A stretch of DNA of 64,000 bases from assembly GCF_943737015.1 (NCBI RefSeq), contig NZ_CALSFP010000001.1, positions 248,001 through 312,000 on the forward strand. The letters are read 5' to 3'. A program made the position numbers and the translations under genes. The DNA comes from Staphylococcus sp. Marseille-Q5304. Lineage in GTDB: Bacteria > Bacillota > Bacilli > Staphylococcales > Staphylococcaceae. A model generated the notes under the pieces. That model was given only the letters and a program-made list of their open reading frames with translations. It ran no database searches and was not told the origin of the DNA. Shown here one piece after another: positions 1 through 9,579 of the stretch. Numbering within the stretch: position 1 is the stretch's first letter; every line of letters starts with the position of its first letter.

Positions 1-60
1 ATGCAATATAAAAGGATATAAACACAAAAAATTAAGTTTAGTAATTCAATTAAGTAAATT

Positions 61-1599
61 TTATTTTACATGTAATGGACCACCAGGACCTAAAGGCCAT
101 CCGAGTAAATACCAAACAATCATGAATAACGGCCATACGATACTTAATATGATTGTATAAGGCATCAAACTAGATAAGAGTGAACCGAGTTTCATGTTTT
201 CATCGTATTTTTGTGCATAGGATAACAACAACGGTAAGTACGGCATCATCGGTGTAATTGGGTTACTTATTGAATCACCTATACGGTATAACATTTGAGT
301 TAAAGCTGGATGGAATCCGACTAACATTAACATTGGAATAAAGATAGGGGCTAAAATACCCCATTTAGCTGAGGCGCTACCAATTAATAAATTAATGAGA
401 GAACTCAATAATATGATACCTATGATTAACAGCACACCGTTTTGTCCTTTTAACAATTCGGCTCCATTTACAGCGACTACAACACCGAGGTTACTCCATT
501 GCAGAAAGGCGAGTAATTGTGCTGCAAAGAATACGATAACGATGAATGAACCCATCGAAGCCATTGAATCAGCAAACATTTTACCGAGATCTTTAGAATT
601 GTTAAATTCCTTCATCAACAAACCGTACACGAGACCTGGTACTAAGAACAGAATTAGTATTAATATACCTACACCGTTAATAATCGGTGCATCTTCGAGC
701 AGACTACCTGTTTTCGCATTACGTAAGAAACTATTTTCCGGTATAGCTAATAAAATGATAACTGCGATGACTAAAAAGAAACTGATGTTAGCCCAAAATA
801 CAGCGCGATTCTCTTGAGGTGTTAATTTCGTCTTTGATTCATCGATATTGATATCTGCGTCTGAGGCGTTATACCTCCCTAAACGCGGAATGACGAAACG
901 CATTGTGACCCAATATACAGCTGGTAATAAAACGATGACACTTGCAGCTATAAAGTACCAGTTCATCGCAACATTAATATGAGGGTTATCAGAAACAATT
1001 TTGGCGGCTGGTTTAGTAAATGCATAAAGTAATGCATCAGACATTCCAATTAACACATTCGCAGAAAATCCGCCAATAGCGGCTGCGTATGCCATCGCCA
1101 AACCGGCAATTGGGTGATAACCAAGTTTGATAAACACCATCGCCGTTAATGGTGGTAATACGATAGGTGCTGCATCACCAGCAGCATTACCTAAAATACC
1201 AATTACAATAATAATAGGGATGATTATTTTTTTAGGTGCTTTATTAACAACTTGAATCATTAATTTATCGAAATAACCTGTACGTTCAGCGACACCTATA
1301 CCGAGCATGACTGCGAGAACAAGACCTAATGCTGGAAACTCAGAGAAATTTTTAATTGCATCGTTTAACATCATCGCAATACCGTCTTTACTGATTATAC
1401 TTTTTACTTCGACGGTTTTACCTGTCCCTGGATGTTTGACTGACACATGAAATAAAGAAACAATCCAAGTGATAAGTGCTAAACCTACACACATGAGAAA
1501 GAATAAAATACTTGGATCAGGTAAACGGTTACCTACTTTTTCTACAACATTTAAAAACCTATTAATTATGTTCGGTTTTTCCTTTACATTTGAAGTCAT
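61..1599 (-). CDS. AbgT-family transporter (p-aminobenzoyl-glutamate/sulfonamide type)
   Basis: This 512-residue polytopic membrane protein belongs to the AbgT family, whose members move p-aminobenzoyl-glutamate or export sulfonamide-like compounds. I see about a dozen hydrophobic segments, a cytoplasmic start with MTSNVKEKP, and the glycine-rich GNAAGDAAPIVLPPL helix near residues 137-152. Length is normal for the family (about 510). The start is well placed behind a GGGGGAGGT ribosome site. It stands alone, divergent from the SDR gene at 1841. The substrate cannot be read from sequence and the gene could equally be annotated as a generic AbgT antimetabolite efflux protein. Confidence 0.85.
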   Translation of the reverse strand: MTSNVKEKPNIINRFLNVVEKVGNRLPDPSILFFLMCVGLALITWIVSLFHVSVKHPGTGKTVEVKSIISKDGIAMMLNDAIKNFSEFPALGLVLAVMLGIGVAERTGYFDKLMIQVVNKAPKKIIIPIIIVIGILGNAAGDAAPIVLPPLTAMVFIKLGYHPIAGLAMAYAAAIGGFSANVLIGMSDALLYAFTKPAAKIVSDNPHINVAMNWYFIAASVIVLLPAVYWVTMRFVIPRLGRYNASDADINIDESKTKLTPQENRAVFWANISFFLVIAVIILLAIPENSFLRNAKTGSLLEDAPIINGVGILILILFLVPGLVYGLLMKEFNNSKDLGKMFADSMASMGSFIVIVFFAAQLLAFLQWSNLGVVVAVNGAELLKGQNGVLLIIGIILLSSLINLLIGSASAKWGILAPIFIPMLMLVGFHPALTQMLYRIGDSISNPITPMMPYLPLLLSYAQKYDENMKLGSLLSSLMPYTIILSIVWPLFMIVWYLLGWPLGPGGPLHVK

Positions 1600-1840
1600 T
1601 TTTCTACCTCCCCCAATAAGTTACCGAAAGTATAACAAATTATATTAACAAATAGAACGAAAATTCAGAAATATCACAATTTTAGTTGATTTGATTGTAT
1701 ATTTAATTACATTTATAAAGTGTCAAAGTATTTAAGAATGATTTTTGTCGTATTAAAGACATGTATGAAATGTTTTGTTATTACAGCTTTAGGAAAAAAT
1801 AATATTGAAATGGAAAAAAGGAAGGAAGAAGGGAATAATT

Positions 1841-2659
1841 ATGGGAAGATTAGATAATAAGATTGCAGTGTTAACAGGTGCGAGCACAGGAATTGGCGCT
1901 GCAACGGCTAAAGTAATAGCAGATGAAGGCGCCCATGTCATTGCAGTAGACGTAGCTGAAAATGTAAAAGAAACAGTTGAAGAAATTAAAGAAGCGGGCA
2001 ATGAAGCGACAAGTTATATCGTAGATATATCAGATGAACATGCTGTTGAAAACTTGGCCCAAAACATCAAAACAACGTTTGGTCGTGTTGATGTTTTATT
2101 CAACAATGCTGGTGTAGATAATGCTGCGGGTCGTATCCATGAATACCCAATAGAAGTATTTGATAAAATCATGGGTGTCGACTTAAGAGGTACATTTTTA
2201 ATGACGAAATTTATATTGCCACTCATGATGGATAATGGTGGCTCAATAATTAATACTGCCTCATTCTCAGGTCATGCTGCAGATTTAAATCGTTCAGGAT
2301 ATAATGCCGCTAAAGGAGGCGTAGTTAACTTTACGCGTTCAACAGCGATTGAATATGGAAGAGAGAATATTAGAGCGAATGCGATTGCGCCAGGTACAAT
2401 TGAAACACCACTCGTTGATAAATTAACAGGCACTGCAGAAGAGGAAGAAGGTAAAGCATTTAGAGAAAATCAAAAATGGGTTACGCCATTAGGTCGTTTA
2501 GGTAAACCTGAAGAGGTTGCTAAACTTGTTGCTTTTCTAGCATCAGATGACAGTTCGTTTATCACTGGAGAGTCAATCACGATTGATGGTGGTGTAATGG
2601 CTTATACTTGGCCAGGAGAAATGTTAAGTGATGATAGTTGGAAGCGTACGACAAAATAA
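1841..2659 (+). CDS. SDR-family NAD(P)-dependent oxidoreductase
   Basis: Classical short-chain dehydrogenase of 272 residues. The Rossmann motif TGASTGIG lies at residues 11-18, NNAG near residue 87, and the catalytic Tyr-x3-Lys (SGYNAAKGG) follows a conserved serine in NTASFSG. The C-terminal ITIDGG is typical of the glucose dehydrogenase/FabG-like branch. The frame is open from 1805, but the ATG at 1841 has the good ribosome site (AAGGAAGAAGGG) and fits the usual N-terminus, so I chose it. It is monocistronic with its own terminator. The substrate is unknown. Confidence 0.88.
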   Translation: MGRLDNKIAVLTGASTGIGAATAKVIADEGAHVIAVDVAENVKETVEEIKEAGNEATSYIVDISDEHAVENLAQNIKTTFGRVDVLFNNAGVDNAAGRIHEYPIEVFDKIMGVDLRGTFLMTKFILPLMMDNGGSIINTASFSGHAADLNRSGYNAAKGGVVNFTRSTAIEYGRENIRANAIAPGTIETPLVDKLTGTAEEEEGKAFRENQKWVTPLGRLGKPEEVAKLVAFLASDDSSFITGESITIDGGVMAYTWPGEMLSDDSWKRTTK

Positions 2660-2678
2660 TAAATGAGTGAACCATACA

Positions 2679-2709
2679 AATCCCCCGCTGGAATTCCAGT
2701 GGGGGATTA
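2679..2709. terminator. Bidirectional rho-independent terminator
   Basis: An inverted repeat with arms ATCCCCCGCTGGA and TCCAGTGGGGGAT lies between the convergent SDR and M42 peptidase genes. It has one G-T pair and a short loop. The T-run is weak on the plus strand. Confidence 0.7.
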
Positions 2710-2737
2710 ATATGTTTTTCATACTTTTTAGATTAAA

Positions 2738-3814
2738 TTACCAAGTTAAATCTTCTATGACTTCATCGTTTAATGATTTTACGATTTCAGTTACAAGGGC
2801 AACAGAGTTTTTATAATCGTCTGTGTGTAATACTGAAACATTTGAGTGCATGTAACGTAATGCTACGCCTATTGAAAGTGTTGGGATACCTTCATTAGCG
2901 AGGTGGATACTACCGGCATCCGTACCGCCACCTGCCATTGAGTCTAACTGAATATCTATGTTGTGTTGCTTAGCGAGTTGTTTCACATGTTTGAGTAAGC
3001 CAACGTGGCCCACATTTGAAGCATCCATCACGATAACAACAGGGCCTTTGCCCAATGCTGTGTCGCTTACTTGACCTGACATACCTGGCGTATCATATGC
3101 GACGGCTACGTCTACTGCAATTGCTAAGTCTGGATTGATTTTATTAGCTGCGACCTTTGATCCACGTAAACCAACTTCTTCTTGCACATCTGCACCAGAA
3201 TATAAATTGATATCGATATCTTCATTTTGTAGATTATCTAAAACATCAATAGCTAATGCACAACCGTAACGGTTATCAAATGCTTTTGAAGTTAAATATT
3301 TGTCATTGGCTAAAGTTTCAAATTCACTGTAAGGTGTGACCATATTACCAATTTCAACGCCTAATTTTTCCGCTTCTTTTTGATCATCTACACCGATATC
3401 GATGAACATATTTTTTATTTCAACGTTCTGCTTACGTTCTTCCTGAGATAAAATATGTGGTGGTTTAGAACCGATAATACCACGAATTTTCTTACCTTCA
3501 TCCGTAGTTACTGTAACTTTTTGTGATAACATTACTTGATTCCACCAACCACCGATTGGTGTGAAGCGTAAATGGCCTTGCTCATCTATCTTCGTAACGA
3601 GAAAACCAATTTCATCTAAATGACCTGCCACCATTAATTTCTTACTTCCTTGTGCTGCAGATTTTTTACCGAAGATGCCGCCTAAGTTATCTTCAACGAT
3701 TTCATCACTGAGAGGAGATAAATATTCACGCATACGCGCTTTAACGTCCATTTCATGACCTGCTATACCGTCCACTTCAGTTAAAGATTTTAATAATTTA
3801 ACTGTATCTTTCAT
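2738..3814 (-). CDS. M42-family metallopeptidase (glutamyl aminopeptidase type)
   Basis: Cytosolic di-metal aminopeptidase of the M42 (PepA/FrvX/YsdC) family, about 358 residues. Metal-binding motifs are visible: AGHLDEIGF (His and Asp), the bridging Asp in SKAFDNRYGC, the EEVGLRG catalytic and binding glutamates, AVDVAVAYDTPG, and the final His in LRYMHSN. The family trims N-terminal residues from peptides. The frame opens at 3835, but GGAGG at 3822-3826 fits ATG 3814 (7 nt spacing) better than 3817 or 3835. It is a single gene separated from the upstream gene by a terminator. Confidence 0.88.
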   Translation of the reverse strand: MKDTVKLLKSLTEVDGIAGHEMDVKARMREYLSPLSDEIVEDNLGGIFGKKSAAQGSKKLMVAGHLDEIGFLVTKIDEQGHLRFTPIGGWWNQVMLSQKVTVTTDEGKKIRGIIGSKPPHILSQEERKQNVEIKNMFIDIGVDDQKEAEKLGVEIGNMVTPYSEFETLANDKYLTSKAFDNRYGCALAIDVLDNLQNEDIDINLYSGADVQEEVGLRGSKVAANKINPDLAIAVDVAVAYDTPGMSGQVSDTALGKGPVVIVMDASNVGHVGLLKHVKQLAKQHNIDIQLDSMAGGGTDAGSIHLANEGIPTLSIGVALRYMHSNVSVLHTDDYKNSVALVTEIVKSLNDEVIEDLTW

Positions 3815-3912
3815 CATAAAACCTCCTACGTTCATGTTAATTACAATTCTAGCACGAATAACAGTAAAAGATGATTAATGGGCTTATGGTTTTGAAGATA
3901 CATAGAATGTAT

Positions 3913-3977
3913 AAAAAATGAGCCACCGATTATGATTTGGCAGAAAGTAACTGCCTATCATTCAAATCGAATGGCTC
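3913..3977 (-). terminator. Rho-independent terminator of the GltS-like gene
   Basis: On the minus strand GAGCCA (3972-3977) pairs with TGGCTC (3920-3925). The loop holds further pairing and an inner GGCAG/CTGCC hairpin, and the stem is followed by a T-run (complement of 3913-3918). It closes transcription downstream of the broken glutamate-synthase-like gene. Confidence 0.7.
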
Positions 3978-3986
3978 AATGATATA

Positions 3987-5569
3987 TTATTTCTGTTCTA
4001 TTAACTTAAGTTTGTAATCATGGATAGATTGCAATTCGCCGCTTTTCTTTTTAATGATGATGTGATCTTGATTAATTTGGGTAGGTGATTCAACGCCTAC
4101 AGCTGCTGAAATATTATAAAGACCTTCGTGTAAACTTGTAATATAGTTTGTGACACGGTATTTTTTCTCATCAACGATTAATCCTTTTTCACGTTTAGGG
4201 TTAGTAGTCGCTACACCTACAGGACACGTATTTAAGTGACATTGTTGACTCATAATACAACCTACACTAATCATCATGCCACGTGCAATGTTGACTAAAT
4301 CTGCACCTAAGCCCAATGCAATTGCAATTTTATCTGGAGTGATTAATTTACCAGAAGCAAAGATTTTAATCTTATCTCTGATACCGTGTTTTTCAAGCAT
4401 TTGTGATACGATTGGCAACGCTGTAAATAACGGTAAACCGACGCCATCTTGTAATTCTTGGAACGTTGCACCCGTACCGCCTTCGCCACCATCTACTGTA
4501 ATGAAGTCTGGATATTGATTTGTTCGTACCATTGTAGATACGAGTGATTCAATTTCGGCTACATTGCTTACTACAATTTTAAAGCCAACTGGTTTTTGTC
4601 CATGTTTCTTTAAAATTGAAACCCAATTTAATAAATCTTCTGGTGAATCTAAATCAGTGAAACGGTTAGGTGAATTAATTGTTTTCCCTGGTTCTACTTT
4701 ACGAATTTCGGCAATTTCTTTAGTTACTTTATTTCCTTCCATATGGCCGCCTCGTGTTTTAGCACCTTGGGCCAGTTTCAGTTCAAATGCTTTAACTGTT
4801 TCTTTTCTCGCTATATCTAAAAATGCATTTAAATCAAAATGACCGTCTTTGTCTCTTACACCGAACAATCCAGGTCCGATTTGGAAAATAATATCTACAC
4901 CACCAGATAAATGGTGTTTAGAAAGGCCACCTTCACCAGTGTTCATCCAAGTATTGGCCATACTAAACCTTTTGATAGGGCTGTGATTGCATTACTACCT
5001 AACGCACCATAACTCATGCCTGATTGACCAACGAGAAGCTTAACACGGAATGGGTGAGCGAGTTCGGAACCAATCACTATTTGATGCTCATCGTGTAAAT
5101 AGTAAGGATCAATTTCTGTTTCCTCACGATGTTCTTCACGATCAAATAAACGTTCGTTATCAATCTTATAAAGGAAAGTTGAAATCATTGGTGATTGATC
5201 AATTTTCAAGTCTGACTTTTGATGAGGGAACATTGTGTTCTGTATGTAAAAACCATCTTCGTACTGATTTTGAGTACCAAAACTCGCCATTCTTGAATTA
5301 TATTTCCCTGCTAGCACAATATTTTTATAATCATTTCTTGAAAAAGGCTTGCCTTCTGTATCTGCTAAAAATAAATATTGTCTTAATTCAGGTCCTATCT
5401 TTTCGCCGAAGTAACGTACACGTGCAAGTAACGGATAATTTCTTAGTACACTATGTTGTTTCTGACGCTTATCTTTAAATAGTAATATCCCTGCTATGAC
5501 AAGGATACTTAATAAAAATGCTACAATAATGACATTTACAATTAATTGTAAAATTGTTAAAAAAGTCAT
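3987..5569 (-). pseudogene. FMN-binding glutamate synthase family protein, frameshifted
   Basis: One gene is split into two frames. The 5' part (5569 to about 4943) encodes an N-terminal membrane helix followed by a GltS-FMN-like start. The 3' part (4961 to 3987) continues directly with MANTWMNTGEGG, the FMN/Fe-S barrel (TVDGGEGGTGA, GLGADLVNIARG) and CNTCPVG. Reading the junction, the minus strand has GGT TTA GT ATG where an intact reading would be GGT TTA GNT ATG, so a single base is missing at about 4962-4963. Together the parts give about 528 residues, the usual size of the anchored GltB2-like family. Either it is a true pseudogene, the second half restarts at the junction ATG, or it is a sequencing error. 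The enzyme's substrate in staphylococci is not established. Confidence 0.8.
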
Positions 5570-5904
5570 CCCAATACCCCCTTATATATTGTATATTTTA
5601 CATTAAATAGTACTATTTACCAATGAATTAATTAATATAGAATAAAAATTTAGAATACTTTTTTAGTATATTTAAAAATTGAAACTATCTTCCATCTATT
5701 TATATGCTACGCTCGATAGAAGAAAACAATTTAAATAACTATAATGAAGTATTTTACGGTGTTTAATTGCATTATTTTAGTGGAACAAATCAATGGTATG
5801 TCATAAAAAAGTTATATATTTCAAAATTTGTTGTTTTATAATGACGGTATTACACATACAATGGATAAGTGAATATACTGTGTTAAATTTCAGGAGGGTA
5901 TCAG
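5570..5904. other. Intergenic region upstream of the FetAB-like operon
   Basis: AT-rich divergent promoter region of 335 bases. A TATAAT hexamer at 5837-5842 is a candidate -10 for the plus-strand operon, but no good -35 is visible. I saw no convincing Fur box or small ORF here. Confidence 0.4.
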
Positions 5905-6555
5905 ATGTTAGAAATGCGCAACGTGTCATACGAGGTAGATAATCAACGCATCATCAAAGGTATTGATTTGAAAGTATCTGAGGGGGATACAATTGCCATC
6001 GTAGGACCTTCGGGGAGCGGTAAGAGTACACTCTTTAGACTAATGAATCATTTAATTAGCCCTACAGACGGCACTATCACTTTTGAAGGTAAACGATATG
6101 AGGATATTCAACCAGAACAATTACGTCGAAGTATTAGTTATCTGTTACAAGAAAGTGACTTATTTGATAAAACAATTGGTGAGAACCTTGCCTTTCCATC
6201 AGTAATTAGAGGTGAAACGTTTGATAAATCTCGTGCTTCATCACTATTAGATGCGGTTGGATTAGGGCATTATGAATTTGATAAACGCGTCGAACATCTA
6301 TCAGGAGGAGAGCGTCAACGTATAACGATAGCACGCCAACTGATGTACAAACCTAAAGTGTTGTTGTTGGACGAAGCAACAAGTGCATTAGATACAGCAA
6401 ATCGAGATAAAATAGAACGTCTTATATTTGATTTGGCTGATGAAGGTGTAGCGATGTTATGGATTACGCATAGCAACGACCAAAGCATACGTCATTTCAA
6501 ACGAAGAATACAAATCGTCGACGGTCAAATAGATAAGGAGGAAAGTTTAAGATGA
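5905..6555 (+). CDS. ABC transporter ATP-binding protein, FetA/YbbL-like
   Basis: Soluble ABC ATPase of 216 residues. It has Walker A GPSGSGKST (about residues 34-42), Q-loop LLQES, signature LSGGERQR, Walker B VLLLDEATSALD, and the H-loop histidine in WITHSND. It overlaps its partner permease by the tetranucleotide ATGA at 6552-6555, so the two are translationally coupled. The partner is of the FetB/UPF0014 type, so the pair probably forms a FetAB-like exporter; the E. coli pair has been linked to iron export. GGAGGG precedes ATG 5905. The iron role is inferred from family only. Confidence 0.85.
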   Translation: MLEMRNVSYEVDNQRIIKGIDLKVSEGDTIAIVGPSGSGKSTLFRLMNHLISPTDGTITFEGKRYEDIQPEQLRRSISYLLQESDLFDKTIGENLAFPSVIRGETFDKSRASSLLDAVGLGHYEFDKRVEHLSGGERQRITIARQLMYKPKVLLLDEATSALDTANRDKIERLIFDLADEGVAMLWITHSNDQSIRHFKRRIQIVDGQIDKEESLR

Positions 6556-7322
6556 GCAATACAGCATTAGTATTAACCGGTTTATTATTACTCTTTCCTA
6601 TAATTGTATCTTACAAAGAGAAATTACATATCATCAAAGATTTATTAATCGCTACACTAAGAGCAGTCGTACAACTTGTCATCTTAGGTTACTTACTGCA
6701 TTTTATTTTTAATGTAAACCAAAAATGGTTACTTGTGTTATTCGTACTTATCATCATTATTAATGCTTCCTGGAATACAATCAGTCGTGCGTCTTCAGTG
6801 ATGCATCATGTGTTCTGGATTTCTTTTGTATCTATCTTTATAGGTGTGGCCTTACCTTTAATAGGTGTCGTACTTACAGGCGCTATTGATTTTAAACCGA
6901 ATGAAATTATTCCTGTAGCCGGTATGTTAGGTAGTAATGGCTTGATTGCGATTAACCTAGCTTATCAAAATCTTGATAGAGAATTTGTTAAAGAAATGAG
7001 TCAAATTGAGTCTAAATTAGCATTAGGTGCAAATCCTAAATTATCTTCAAAAGCAACAATTAGACAATCTATTAAGACAGCAATCGTACCAACGATTGAT
7101 TCGGTGAAAACGTACGGTATTGTGTCTATCCCAGGTATGATGACCGGTTTAATTATAGGCGGAGTCGATCCGTTAGATGCCGTCAAATTCCAATTAATGG
7201 TTGTGTTTATTCATACAACAGCAACGATTATGTCAGCCCTGATTGCGACATACCTCAGTTATAGACAATTCTTTAATAACCGTCATCAACTCATTGCTAG
7301 AGATTTAGTTAATGAAAAATAA
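6552..7322 (+). CDS. ABC transporter permease, FetB (UPF0014) family
   Basis: Integral membrane protein of 256 residues with about seven hydrophobic segments. It contains the family's conserved LRAVVQLVILG stretch near residue 40, PVAGMLGSN near residue 120 and the PGMMTGLIIGG loop near residue 195. It forms a two-gene operon with the ATPase upstream, with overlapping ATGA. In E. coli, FetB pairs with FetA for iron efflux and peroxide resistance; that activity here is inference. A strong terminator follows. Confidence 0.85.
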   Translation: MSNTALVLTGLLLLFPIIVSYKEKLHIIKDLLIATLRAVVQLVILGYLLHFIFNVNQKWLLVLFVLIIIINASWNTISRASSVMHHVFWISFVSIFIGVALPLIGVVLTGAIDFKPNEIIPVAGMLGSNGLIAINLAYQNLDREFVKEMSQIESKLALGANPKLSSKATIRQSIKTAIVPTIDSVKTYGIVSIPGMMTGLIIGGVDPLDAVKFQLMVVFIHTTATIMSALIATYLSYRQFFNNRHQLIARDLVNEK

Positions 7323-7330
7323 TTTAATTT

Positions 7331-7378
7331 ACACCACTTTGTGTTCGTCTCTCTTAGATTAACAAAGTGGTGTTTTTT
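7331..7378 (+). terminator. Rho-independent terminator
   Basis: The perfect 12-bp stem ACACCACTTTGT/ACAAAGTGGTGT (7331-7342 and 7362-7373) is followed by TTTTTT. It ends the FetAB-like operon. Confidence 0.9.
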
Positions 7379-7478
7379 AATGAAATCTAGCTCATAGACC
7401 TCTAACAATGTCTAATTACATTGACGTATGGTTTATAATAGAATAGTTGAAAAAATATTAGAGGAGGCGATGAATTTG

Positions 7479-8639
7479 ATGTCACCCATGCGTATTATCA
7501 CTTTTATATTAAGTATCTTTATCGTAGGCATGGTGGAAATGATGGTGGCAGGCATCATGAATTTAATGAGTCATGATTTGCATGTAAGTGAAGCTATCGT
7601 TGGACAACTTGTCACGTTGTACGCAATTACATTTGCGATTGCAGGGCCTATCCTTGTGAAATTAACGAATCGATTTGCGCCAAAACCTGTCTTATTGTGG
7701 ACGTTATTTGTGTTTATCGCCGGAAATGTCATTATTGCAGTAGCACCTAATTTCCCTATATTAGTAATAGGAAGAATTTTATCTTCTGCAGCAGCGGCAT
7801 TAATCGTTGTGAAAATTCTAGCATTAACAGCTCTGTTAACCTCACCAAAACACCGCGGGAAAATGATAGGAATTGTCTACTCAGGGTTTAGCGGTGCAAA
7901 TGTATTAGGTGTACCGATTGGAACCATTATAGGAGACTGGATTGGTTGGCGTTTTACATTTCTATTTATAGTTGCTGTCAGTGTGCTCGTAGGTATATTA
8001 ATGTTTATTTATGTCCCTCAAGTTCAAGCGCAACAAGTTGAACAAACGACAGAAAGTGCCAAACAACATAGACCCTCTCGTATCTTAAACACTACAGAAA
8101 TTATAAAATATTTAGGTATCACATTCTTATTATTAGTAGCTAATTCGATAACTTTCATTTATATTAATCCACTTATGTTAAAAAGTGGCCATACTTTAAC
8201 TTTCGTTTCAATTACTCTTTTAATTAATGGTATTGCAGGTGTCATAGGTACTTCAGTAGGTGGATTTTTATCAGATAGGTTAACGAGTAAACGCTGGTTA
8301 ACAATTGCCACTGCAGTATTTATGTGCATGTTGCTTATTTTAAATACAACATTCTCTATGACGGTATTGTTATTAATTGTTATTTTTATTTGGAATATCA
8401 TGCAATGGAGTACGAACCCAGCAGTACAAAGCGGTATTATTGAACATGTTGAGGGAGATACTAGTCAAGTGATGAGTTGGAATATGTCTAGTTTAAATGC
8501 CGGTATTGCAATTGGGGGCATCATCGGCGGCTTAGTTGTTTCTAAACTCAACGTATATGCGACCACATATTGTTCGGCATTAATTGCATTTATTGCTCTA
8601 ATATTAATCATTAGTTTGAAAAAGGTTCGAAATGATTAA
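7479..8639 (+). CDS. MFS transporter, AraJ/PbuE-like efflux permease
   Basis: Twelve-helix major facilitator of about 386 residues. It resembles the AraJ/DHA1 branch, with FIVGMVEMMVAGIMN at the N-terminus, the motif-C-like GANVLGVPIGT near residue 160 and LSDRLTSKR between helices 8 and 9. The frame opens at 7428, but GGAGG at 7463-7467 points to a start at 7476 (TTG) or 7479 (ATG). It is monocistronic. The substrate is unknown; drugs, purines or sugars are all possible for this branch. Confidence 0.8.
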   Translation: MSPMRIITFILSIFIVGMVEMMVAGIMNLMSHDLHVSEAIVGQLVTLYAITFAIAGPILVKLTNRFAPKPVLLWTLFVFIAGNVIIAVAPNFPILVIGRILSSAAAALIVVKILALTALLTSPKHRGKMIGIVYSGFSGANVLGVPIGTIIGDWIGWRFTFLFIVAVSVLVGILMFIYVPQVQAQQVEQTTESAKQHRPSRILNTTEIIKYLGITFLLLVANSITFIYINPLMLKSGHTLTFVSITLLINGIAGVIGTSVGGFLSDRLTSKRWLTIATAVFMCMLLILNTTFSMTVLLLIVIFIWNIMQWSTNPAVQSGIIEHVEGDTSQVMSWNMSSLNAGIAIGGIIGGLVVSKLNVYATTYCSALIAFIALILIISLKKVRND

Positions 8640-8739
8640 ACAAATTTAAATAGTAAGTAAGTTGGTTTGTTGTCAGAAATTTTATATAATAACCTCAAAG
8701 AAAGTCGTATAAAATTACTCGAAAAGGGGTTACACACTA

Positions 8740-9336
8740 ATGCCAGAACAAGAAAGCCATCCAAAAGTAGATGCTTATATAGAAAGACAAGACAAATGGA
8801 ATGAATCGTTTAAATTACTTCGTACTTTATTACAAGAAACAGAATTAACAGAAGATTATAAATGGATGCACCCTTGTTATACATTGAAAAATAAAAATGT
8901 TGTGATTGTTCAAGACTTTAAACATTATTGTGCATTGTTATTTGAAAAAGGTGCAATTATGGAGGATCGTTACAAAACATTAATTCAACAAACAAAGAAT
9001 GTTCAAGCAGCACGCCAACTTAGATTTGAAAGCTTAGATGAAATTGAACAACGTAAAGAGGAAATTAAATGGTATATAGACGAAGCGATTCGAATTGAAA
9101 AGTCTGGTAAGAAAGTGCCAATGAAAAAAACAGAGGATTTCGAAATGCCTGTTGAATTGCAAAATAAATTTGAGGAAATACCTGAATTGAAAGAAGCATT
9201 TGACAAATTAACACCTGGAAGACAACGTCAATATATGTTGCATATTGGACAAGCCAAAAGAGAGCAAACACGACAACAACGCGTTGAAAAATATGTCGAT
9301 CATATTTTAGCTGGAAAAGGTATGAATGATAAATAA
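8740..9336 (+). CDS. YdeI/OmdA-domain protein with N-terminal DUF1801
   Basis: Soluble protein of 198 residues. The N-terminal half (about 1-110) fits DUF1801, with KWMHPCYTLKNKNVVIVQDFK. The C-terminal part is the YdeI/OmdA-type tail, with LTPGRQRQYMLHIGQAKREQ and a final HILAGKG. Family members have been called bacteriocin-protection or OmpD-associated proteins, but the molecular function is not known. GGGG precedes the ATG. A long hairpin terminator follows. Confidence 0.8.
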   Translation: MPEQESHPKVDAYIERQDKWNESFKLLRTLLQETELTEDYKWMHPCYTLKNKNVVIVQDFKHYCALLFEKGAIMEDRYKTLIQQTKNVQAARQLRFESLDEIEQRKEEIKWYIDEAIRIEKSGKKVPMKKTEDFEMPVELQNKFEEIPELKEAFDKLTPGRQRQYMLHIGQAKREQTRQQRVEKYVDHILAGKGMNDK

Positions 9337-9357
9337 TTTTATATAAAAGATATCAAT

Positions 9358-9440
9358 AATCAAGATATTGAAGTCGTATATTGTGAGTTAGTTCTTTAAG
9401 ATTAGCTCTTATAAAAGCACTTCGGTATCTTGATTTTTTT
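9358..9440 (+). terminator. Long-loop hairpin terminator
   Basis: The arms AATCAAGATATTGAAGT (9358-9374) and ACTTCGGTATCTTGATT (9419-9435) pair over 17 positions with two mismatches. TTTTTT follows. The 44-nt loop is unusually long for a terminator and could hold a small RNA. Confidence 0.65.
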
Positions 9441-9491
9441 GCTCCAATTAAAATATTTTTTAATTTTAAGATTTTATAGTTTTAAGGAAAA

Positions 9492-9519
9492 TTAACGATT
9501 TTCACTATTATGTTATAAT
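9492..9519 (+). promoter_or_regulatory. Candidate opuC promoter, extended -10
   Basis: TGTTATAAT at 9511-9519 is a perfect extended -10. A weak -35 (TTAACG, 9492-9497) lies 16 nt upstream. Transcription would begin near 9526, about 175 nt before opuCA, so the small ORF at 9580 would be inside the leader. Confidence 0.6.
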
Positions 9520-9579
9520 TAATTTGTGAAGTGATTACTTGAAATAGATGTAGAAATTAGAAAATCGTAAGGGTTATTT

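Noticed and set aside
395..817. Plus-strand open frame of 140 codons
   Set aside because: It is a shadow of the AbgT transporter gene in the opposite strand, rich in Thr/Asn/Pro from complementary codons.
5050..5478. Plus-strand open frame of 142 codons
   Set aside because: It is antisense to the 5' half of the frameshifted GltS-like gene, has no ribosome site and no recognisable domain.
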